Shown one piece after another: positions 57,123 to 64,000 of a DNA stretch of 64,000 bases. The stretch covers positions 125,399,750 to 125,463,749 of the forward strand of contig NC_055996.1 of the NCBI RefSeq assembly GCF_018446385.1. The letters run 5' to 3'. A model generated the notes under the pieces. That model was not told where the DNA came from and did not search any database. It worked only from the letters and a program-made list of their open reading frames with translations. The position numbers and the translations under genes are program-made. This stretch comes from Zingiber officinale (taxonomy: Eukaryota; Streptophyta; Magnoliopsida; Zingiberales; Zingiberaceae). The first letter of the stretch is position 1. Each line of letters begins with the position of its first letter.

Positions 57123-58640
57123 TTCTCTGTGTTGGGGCAAGAGAGATATTTTATTTTAATTTTTTTCTACCAACAAAATATAAAAAATAAAAATTAACTT
57201 CTATCTTATCATTCATTTTTTAAAAACGAGGGCAAATTATTACATGCAACACAAACTCGTACACTTTTGATGCCAAATTCTACTCTAATTGCTCTAACCT
57301 TCTTTAAGATCCAATATCAAATTCTGTCTCACAACAGTGCTTCCAAATTGTTTTTGGTTGTTTCATCCTTGTATTTTATTAATAAACTCAAAGTGTAGTT
57401 ATATATAGTAAAAGCAAAGATAATATATTGCTATGGCCATCTAACAATCTTATAAATAGCTAGTGACAAATGCCTACACAGATAATAACATTAAAATATG
57501 GTGTTATATATAACTTCAGTAAGTCAATAGTTAATATTAATCTTCAGTTCTCAGAAGAAAAAAAAACGTTGATGATCAGTTAATCTCCAAGTAAAGCAGC
57601 CTGCATGTTGTATATATATATATGATCGATACCATTGTTAACCATGGACCATTTCAACAATATAAGTGACAGATTATGAACCAATTAATGGAAGATAAAA
57701 TCATTTAAATGACAAGAAGGTAACTGAGAGAAGAAGAAAATGTTAATTGTAATAGTCACCTTCTGGAAAAAAAAAAAAACAATGGATAGCTAATATCGAA
57801 TAAATAGTCGATATTTATTGAAATGCCTCCGAAGGAATTTATCATATCCGTACTCTGCTCTTCATATACACTTATAAATTAACATGCTCATTCCATGATC
57901 GATCGATCTACACGAGTCGCATGAATTTCCATGCAGGAGACTCAGTCCGTCCTCAATACATGTACAGAGTTACAGTACTCACCTCATTTTTGGTTCGTCC
58001 TTTTGAGTGCACTTTTCTAATCATCAACAGTTGTCTTTCATGCATTTTGGCTGGGATGGTTCTCATTTAAGCAACCTGATTAATTAGATGGCAAATATGT
58101 TATCCATAAACAAGATATAAAAAGTGTAAAATCGCATATATATTTTTTTCAATTAAGTTGCGAGATTTGTGAGAAATAGTAACAAACTCAAATGTTTATA
58201 ATTATCATTGTAAAAGTTACTAAATAATTCATCTATCCCTCTAAGTATTTTGATTTAGCTTACTTAATTACCTTGACAATCATGAAAAACATAGCTAGTC
58301 TTTAGCTAATGCATTGATTAATTAATTTATCAATAGGGCATTCATGTTAATTAATGTTTAACTAAAAGATAATTACCATAATGGTAATTAACTGTACTCT
58401 AATTTTTCTTTAAAAACAGTATTACATTTTATAAACATCTATATCTTAAAAAACATAAAAATATGTAGAAAGGCAGAAAAACACTTTTTAATTAATTGAC
58501 TATGTAAGATGAGTCTTATAACTCAATGCAAATCAATTTAGATATATAATCAGAATTATTACTGACGATCGATCATTAAATCTAAGAAGAAAAAATTAAC
58601 TTAGAAATATGTATTTTACCTACCTTAATTACCTTACTAG
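57123..58640. other. Intergenic AT-rich DNA downstream of the IDD gene
   Basis: No frames or repeats of note. It presumably includes the 3' UTR and terminator of the minus-strand IDD gene. Confidence 0.5.
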
Positions 58641-60184
58641 CTAGTCATGCCATGGCTTCATCCTTCTTTGTTGGTACTGATCATAAGTGCAGGAGGAGCT
58701 CAAGCAATTTGGATCCAATTCCGCCAAGTTATGAATATCTCGATGGGGGAACGGCGCCGCCTTCAATCCTAAGAAGTCTCTAGTTGTCATCCCATCACCA
58801 TTTCTGCTTCCTTGTTGTTCAGCCATTCCAAGACTACTTGGCTGTTTCTTCGATCCCTGCATCACAGTGCTTGACAAGAGAGCATTTGTGGTCGTAGTAG
58901 CCATGTATTCTTGCACGAGAGGAAGATGAGGAAGAGTACTTATTGAAGAAGCAGTAGCTGCAGCTGCAGCTGCCATGAGACCTAAGTGGACAGGAGGCCT
59001 AGTTCTCATGTTTGCACCCATCTCTGCCGCCTTCTGCAACAGCGCAGTGGCTGACATGTGCGCAGTGGCTTGGAAGGGCGGAGCAACTGGATGCTCTTCC
59101 AATCCAGCTGCGCTGAAGATTAATGGAGGAGGAGGAGGAGGCAGAGGGCATTGCGGCTGGCTTGATATCAAGTACTGATTCGGAGAGGTGGCACTCAACC
59201 ACGGTGGGATGATGTGATTATGAGTTTGATCAGTGTGAGAAAGGATATTAGAGGGCTGTTGCTCGTCATAAAGAGGTATAGATTGTGGGAAGAGCAGCAC
59301 TGGGTTTTGGTGATTGACTGCTGCTGCTGTTGCCCTCGCGCTTTCCTCTGCCAAAGCGTCACAGAAGGCTCTGTGCGTGATAAAGCTATCCCTTCTGCAA
59401 CCATGCGTCCATCGATCGAGAAACAAGAAACAAGAAACCAAAAACCAAAAACCAAAATTGATTTGAGAATGAACATCTGTTGTTTAATTAATTAGTTACT
59501 GATGATGATACCTTGAGAAGAGGGTGCCGCAGTCGAATCTGTATTCTCTGGTGCCGCAGACCTTGGAGTGCGCCTTCCAGTCGGACTGGACGGCGTACTT
59601 CTTGGAGCACTTGTCGCACTTCCACTTCTTCTCCCCGTGCTTGCGGCTGAAGTGCTTCTTGATGCCGGTGAGGTCGCCGAGGGCACGGGCGGGGTCGTGG
59701 TGGACGCAGCTGGCCTCCGGGCAGACGTACACTTTCTTGCGCACCGCCTCTTTGCTGCTCCGCTGCTTTAGCTTCCACGGCAGGTTGTGCCCCCGCCGGT
59801 GGAGCTGAAGGTTCTGGTCCCGCTGGAATCCCTTGCCGCAGATCTCGCACACGAACCGGTTGGTGGTCATCAGCGTCTTCGGCGACAGCGCCATTACCTC
59901 AGCCTCTGGATCTACGTACAGAGCGACCACGATCAAAAAATTGGGAAAGAAACAAACTATGTATATATGCATCATGCATATGCTAATAATTAGACGTATA
60001 ATTCACCTGGATTTCCTGGTTGGTTTCTCTTTTTCCTGGTAGGGTTTGGGTTGGGGGAGGCGAAGGAGTTGGATTGCTGGTTACAGGAGACACTTGCTTC
60101 CCCGGAGGCAGAGGTGAGGTTCGACATGCTCTCGTCCACCACCACCACCTCCTCTTGCTGCTGCTGCTGCTGGATTGAGATCAT
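58641..60184 (-). CDS. INDETERMINATE DOMAIN (IDD) C2H2 zinc-finger transcription factor, 443 aa
   Basis: Nuclear DNA-binding regulator; plant IDDs act in development, GA and SHR/SCR pathways and gravitropism. Exons 60184-60007, 59911-59512 and 59394-58641; GT-AG introns of 95 and 117 bp. The N-terminus is poly-Gln then [17 protein letters not shown], the family's nuclear localisation border. Fingers: ZF1 C81-C84-H97-H101, ZF2 C123-C128-H146-H151, ZF3 C158-C161-H174-C178. ZF4 reads [23 protein letters not shown], with Phe185 where the family has its first Cys. The C-terminal half holds [15 protein letters not shown] and T-R-D-F-L-G-L, both conserved IDD motifs. Start chosen because M-I-S-I-Q-Q is the first ATG of the open exon. 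Which IDD member it is cannot be said. Confidence 0.93.
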
Positions 60185-63100
60185 CTCCTTTCGACACTAT
60201 ACTGTTAAATTTCGTGAATTATTAGATCAGCAAAGGACTAGATAGCTAGAGCAAGACAGCGAGGATGCAGATCTAGCTAGGGAACACATGCATGATCTGA
60301 ATTATTCTTTCTTCAAAGAACCTAGAGCAAATTCTAACACCCTACGATCCATTCCAAAGAACCAAACAATTCTCTCTTTTTTTTTATATGTATATACATG
60401 TACAACCAGTTGAAACTGTCAACAGGAGAAGAGACAACCCTGGCGAAGGCTCAGACACTAAGAACAAAAAGCTTGAGAATACTACCAAAAGCTAACTGAT
60501 ATGATCAGAGACCAAAAACTGCTTCAAAATTCTGCAATTCATATGGACAACAGCTAAAGGTTGAACCGTTGAAGTGATCGAGAAAGCAGTCCTCTTGCAG
60601 GGAGAGAGAAAAGCGAATGAGGGAAGCAAATGAATGTTGCAATTAATCCTCACCATTCACTACATACCCACAATGTACAGAACAAGCTCTGGCGTCGCAC
60701 TTGCTGCTGTCTTTGCATGCCTTTATCTCTCTTTCTTGTACGAACTATAATCTATAAGACCGTCATTATTTCAAGAGTTAGCAGTTATTCATAATTTATC
60801 TCCTCTCCTATTCATTATGAGACGGATTGAGGGGACACTTAGACAAGCACAGCTCCTTTTTACCAACTTATACTCTGTAAGAAACAAATTGATTTTTATT
60901 GTATTTACTATTTACTATGGTAAAATTAACTAATATATTAATACAACAACACTGGCATGGCACAACTCCTTAAGTTAATTTTGTGGAGAAGATTCCTTCG
61001 TACGTGCGTGCTATATATGTAGCTTTTTTGTGTGCGTGGTATTAAGTTAATGACTTGAACTTTGTCCTAAAAGGGGAAAAGTAAGATGAAAGGAATGCAT
61101 GATTTGGGAAGAATGATGGGCTCTTGATTAAATTTGTCAAAGCGAAAGAATTGGGAGTAGTGTGTGGGGAAAGCAATTAGGCACCAGCTGCTTTTTAGAT
61201 TTACATTAGAATTAATGATTGGGCAATTGAGTGAATTCACATGGACAAGCATGCATAATTATCTCTTAATTATCAATTTTCTTAAGACCCAAGCCTTCCT
61301 CTCTTCATACACTTCTGTTACTTGATAGTGACCATATATCAACATTGATAATACTATATAAGAGGAAAACAAAACATTAAAAAAAAAAGACCACTTCTCT
61401 TTAAATAAAATCCTTGATAAAGATATGTCTTACTTTTCTTTTCACTAGTAATACTTTTTATATATAAAAAATATGCATATAATTAGCTAAAAAAATGTAC
61501 AACGCTAGCTTTAAATATGTTATCATATTCGATGAAGTATCAAATCTGAATTTATATTCAAAATTCTATAGAAATGTATCTGTATCTTTCTATAAATATC
61601 TTTTAATTCGATCTCTCCCTTTCAAAAAAGATTATGATTTCTAGCCAACCATGTGTACTAGGCATATTAACGTGTCGTGCTTTTGTCAAAAGTTATGTGC
61701 CACAATACTTATACTGTTGCTTGAATATTTGGGCTATCCTCGTGTAGGTGTTCATCTCCTGTCTCATACTGAATCAATCTATGATCCTCCTCTGTAGTAA
61801 TAATAAACTTCTTGCCTATATACGTATGTGGATTCTTGGAAGTGTTCTAACTCTTATAAAACTTTTATTTGGCTAATTATGATGCATTATTGAAGAGGAA
61901 CGAAACAAGACGAGTATGAGAAAGTATAGCAAGCAACAAAGGCAAGAACAACTTCACTCATGATTGGCTGGTGGAAACAATATACAGAGCCAAGAGAATT
62001 TCAACATTGCGAATTGGAAAATATCAGAAGATGCAAGCATACCAAGCTTTCTGAATGAAAGAGCAATCATCCTTTGATGAAAAGAATAAGAGTCCAACAT
62101 AATCTAGCAGAAAGAGAATCCATCCAAGAGTATGATCGAGGCCTCTAATGAAAGACCAATAAACTTGCACGAGAACACTCAAAAAATACATGAGAGAAAG
62201 TTTCTTTACAAAGACTAGAATACAAGACAATTCTCTTCTCTTCTCTCTTCTTCAGAGTTGAGTTAGATCATCTTAAAAGCCTTCTCCTCCTTCACCGGGT
62301 TCAAAATCAATTATAACGAATCCACTTACTCAAAGGAGAGGCCTTAGCAAAGATATTTGGTTATTGCTGCTTAGCAAAAGTTATTTCTAAAAGCTGGAAG
62401 TTTGAAGTTTCTAATTAATAGTGAGTTATGATAGATCCGTCAATTTAGATGGATCAAATAATTTAAACGGATTGAATTGAAATTTTATTAATATATATGA
62501 ATTATAGAAACTTTTTATTATTTTATTTTTTATTGGGTTGGGCATCTAATCCTCAACCCATATTAATGGGTTGTTAATGAGCCAATGCGCCCCATCACAG
62601 AGCCCGTCCCACCGGGTCATGAGTTTTTGACGAGACAACCTGCGCCATCACAGAGAGACCCGTCTCATCACCGATCGACCTGTTTGACAACTGTGCTCTA
62701 TGATTATCTATCTCTTATAGGTGTATCTAATTCATGGTTGGTTTATCCAGGAACTCAATAACTTTGGCAATCTCGACACGATTTGTCTGCTACCCAACCA
62801 CTTTCGGTGGACTGGGAATCATAAACCTCAAGGATCTTGAATTCCTTCTATAATTTTGCTTGGATTTGTATAGAAAAACAGAAAATCAGGAGATTCCTTC
62901 TATCAATAGAAAAAACAACAGCAAAAATAATTGAGAAATCGGAGATGTCCGTCAGTTCTTGTCTTAAGAAGTTTTTGGAAAGGACCACTTATTAGATATT
63001 CACGAGTCACAATCAAGTTGTTTTTATCAAAATAAAATAGTCCCATAAAACGATCAAAATATTACCATGAGAAGATAAAACATGAGCAATCTGATGTTGT

Positions 63101-63689
63101 AGATCAGCTACATCCAATCCTTAATATTATATCAAACTTGTCATGCTTTGATTGACCTTGATATATAGAGTGCTTCATTTGTTATGTAGAATATATCTTT
63201 TTCTTATTAGATAAAATAAAAACATTTTACTATAATTTTCCTCATACAATCTCACTCTCTTTAAAACTATCAACAAATCTAAGATAAACTGCCTTGGCGT
63301 TTAAAACACATGGCCAGAAAAGGCTTGTAATGCCACTTAATGTTGATGTCTTTAAAGAACTATAGGTGCGGTAGAAAAGCTAGAATTCTTGCCTACAACT
63401 ATCAAGCAACTTCAATAACAACACATTTTGCTCGTACACGGATTTTGAATTCCTGTCCGACTACACTAGTTTGATCGAAGACATACTCACTTTGACAGAA
63501 TATCAATCTTTACAAAGAAGACATCTCGATAGCAACCAGAAATGAAACAAAATTTTAGCTATATCTACATGTCTCTATTTCCACAGAGCTCTGACTCCAA
63601 TTCGTAAATTGGTATAGATATGATACAGAAGCTAACCTATAAACTATCCTCATAAAAGATAAAAACATTCAGACTCAGTACAAACAGGA
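60185..63689. other. Intergenic region upstream of the IDD gene
   Basis: Contains the IDD 5' UTR and promoter (CTCTCTTTTTTTTTATATG tract near 60372) and AT-rich DNA. A stretch at 62440-62700 has self-complementary pieces (GGTTGGG.. / ..CCAACCC-like and AATTTAAACGGATTGAAT) that might be an old MITE, but no TSD was found. No gene recognised. Confidence 0.5.
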
Positions 63690-63999
63690 TTATGATTGAG
63701 TTTGGTTGCCCAAAGATGGCATTTTCTTCTGCAGCTTCTCTCTTAGCTGCCTGATCTTGGCATCTACCCGTACTGTAAGACCAATTTTAGTCTTCTGCCT
63801 TGCTCTCGACCTCTCCCTCTTCCACATATGCTGGTCCTCCACATCCTTTTTGTAGTACTTGATCTCCTGGATCACATGATGATCGAGTGGATTTAAGGCT
63901 CTTTGAAAGGATATATGTGCCAGGTAAGGAATATTGCAGGCAAGGGTGACCAAAAGTGTTGCAGCCCAATACATTGGAGCAGGACCAAGGGCTTCCAGA
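63690..63999 (-). CDS. P4-type ATPase (phospholipid flippase) C-terminal exon, partial
   Basis: The frame is open from the window edge (L-E-A-L-G-P-A-P-M-Y-W) to a stop at 63690; the ATG at 63974 is internal. It encodes the last transmembrane segment (Y-W-A-A-T-L-L-V-T-L-A-C-N-I-P-Y-L-A-H-I), then N-P-L-D-H-H-V-I-Q-E-I-K-Y-Y and a basic cytosolic tail (R-E-R-S-R-A-R-Q-K-T-K-I-G, V-D-A-K-I-R-Q-L). This matches the C-terminus of plant aminophospholipid ATPases of the ALA4-ALA12 group, which move phospholipids across membranes with a beta subunit. The identification is from memory of the family; the rest of the gene is outside the window. Confidence 0.72.
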   Translation of the reverse strand, partial: LEALGPAPMYWAATLLVTLACNIPYLAHISFQRALNPLDHHVIQEIKYYKKDVEDQHMWKRERSRARQKTKIGLTVRVDAKIRQLREKLQKKMPSLGNQTQS

Positions 64000-64000
64000 A

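Noticed and set aside
59488-59850. 120-codon minus-strand frame rich in Pro, Ala and Arg
   Set aside because: Alternative frame over IDD zinc-finger exon 2.
62440-62700. Possible MITE in the intergenic region
   Set aside because: Self-complementary pieces exist, but no clear terminal repeats or TSD could be defined.
63690-63974. Independent small membrane protein of 94 codons
   Set aside because: The frame stays open to the window edge and matches the C-terminus of plant P4-ATPases, so the ATG at 63974 is internal.

Overview
The window is plant nuclear DNA, almost certainly from a monocot with a repeat-rich genome (Zingiberales is a guess). Evidence: Ty1/copia SIRE-type and Ty3/gypsy Tat-type retrotransposons, hAT and CACTA DNA transposons, spliced plant genes with GT-AG introns, an INDETERMINATE DOMAIN zinc-finger gene and the last exon of a P4-ATPase. 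No prokaryotic features, tRNA or rRNA genes were seen.

Layout. 1-2512: decayed minus-strand copia element with a 160-bp hAT MITE. 2513-22385: Tat-lineage gypsy element (G1) with 5' LTR, decayed gag-pol, a minisatellite, an antisense extra ORF and part of the 3' LTR. It is split by a solo LTR (3310-4684), two gag-only copia elements (TR-GAG A 4967-9601, TR-GAG B 17752-21698) and a copia element (22386-26060). 26060 to about 53750: a second gypsy-type element (G2) whose interior is mostly minisatellite. Inside G2, one 23.5-kb insertion (28172-51695, TSD CATGC) is a three-LTR tandem TR-GAG array. The second gag of that array is split by a 16.6-kb element (33174-49739, TSD GAAGG) that looks like a chimera: small TRIM-like LTRs on the outside, a full SIRE-like copia unit inside. 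Its reverse transcriptase is in turn split by a 6,175-bp CACTA element (37224-43398, TSD ATT). 53750-57122: gypsy LTR debris, a TRIM, a second copy of a hAT MITE and small tandem repeats. 57123-64000: ordinary genic DNA with the IDD gene and the flippase exon, both on the minus strand.

Main result. The CACTA element is a Pack-type gene-capturing transposon. It carries, all on the minus strand, three exons of an mRNA-capping enzyme, five exons of an Aux/IAA gene covering domains I, II and III/IV, and a complete three-exon ribosomal protein eL39 (RPL39) gene of 51 codons. RPL39 lies between the first and second Aux/IAA exons. At the Aux/IAA-RPL39 junction, 24 bp of the RPL39 intron/exon border are duplicated in inverted orientation, a likely scar of the capture.

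Other points of interest: a TATA box inside a perfect palindrome whose arms differ by compensated changes between two TR-GAG families; family-specific short palindrome arrays upstream of the TATA box in several LTR families, changing by two 19-bp units between LTRs of one element; reuse of such an array upstream of a spliced extra ORF in the SIRE-like element; and an IDD protein whose fourth zinc finger lacks its first cysteine. All reading was by eye; family names rest on motif recognition, and no database search was run.
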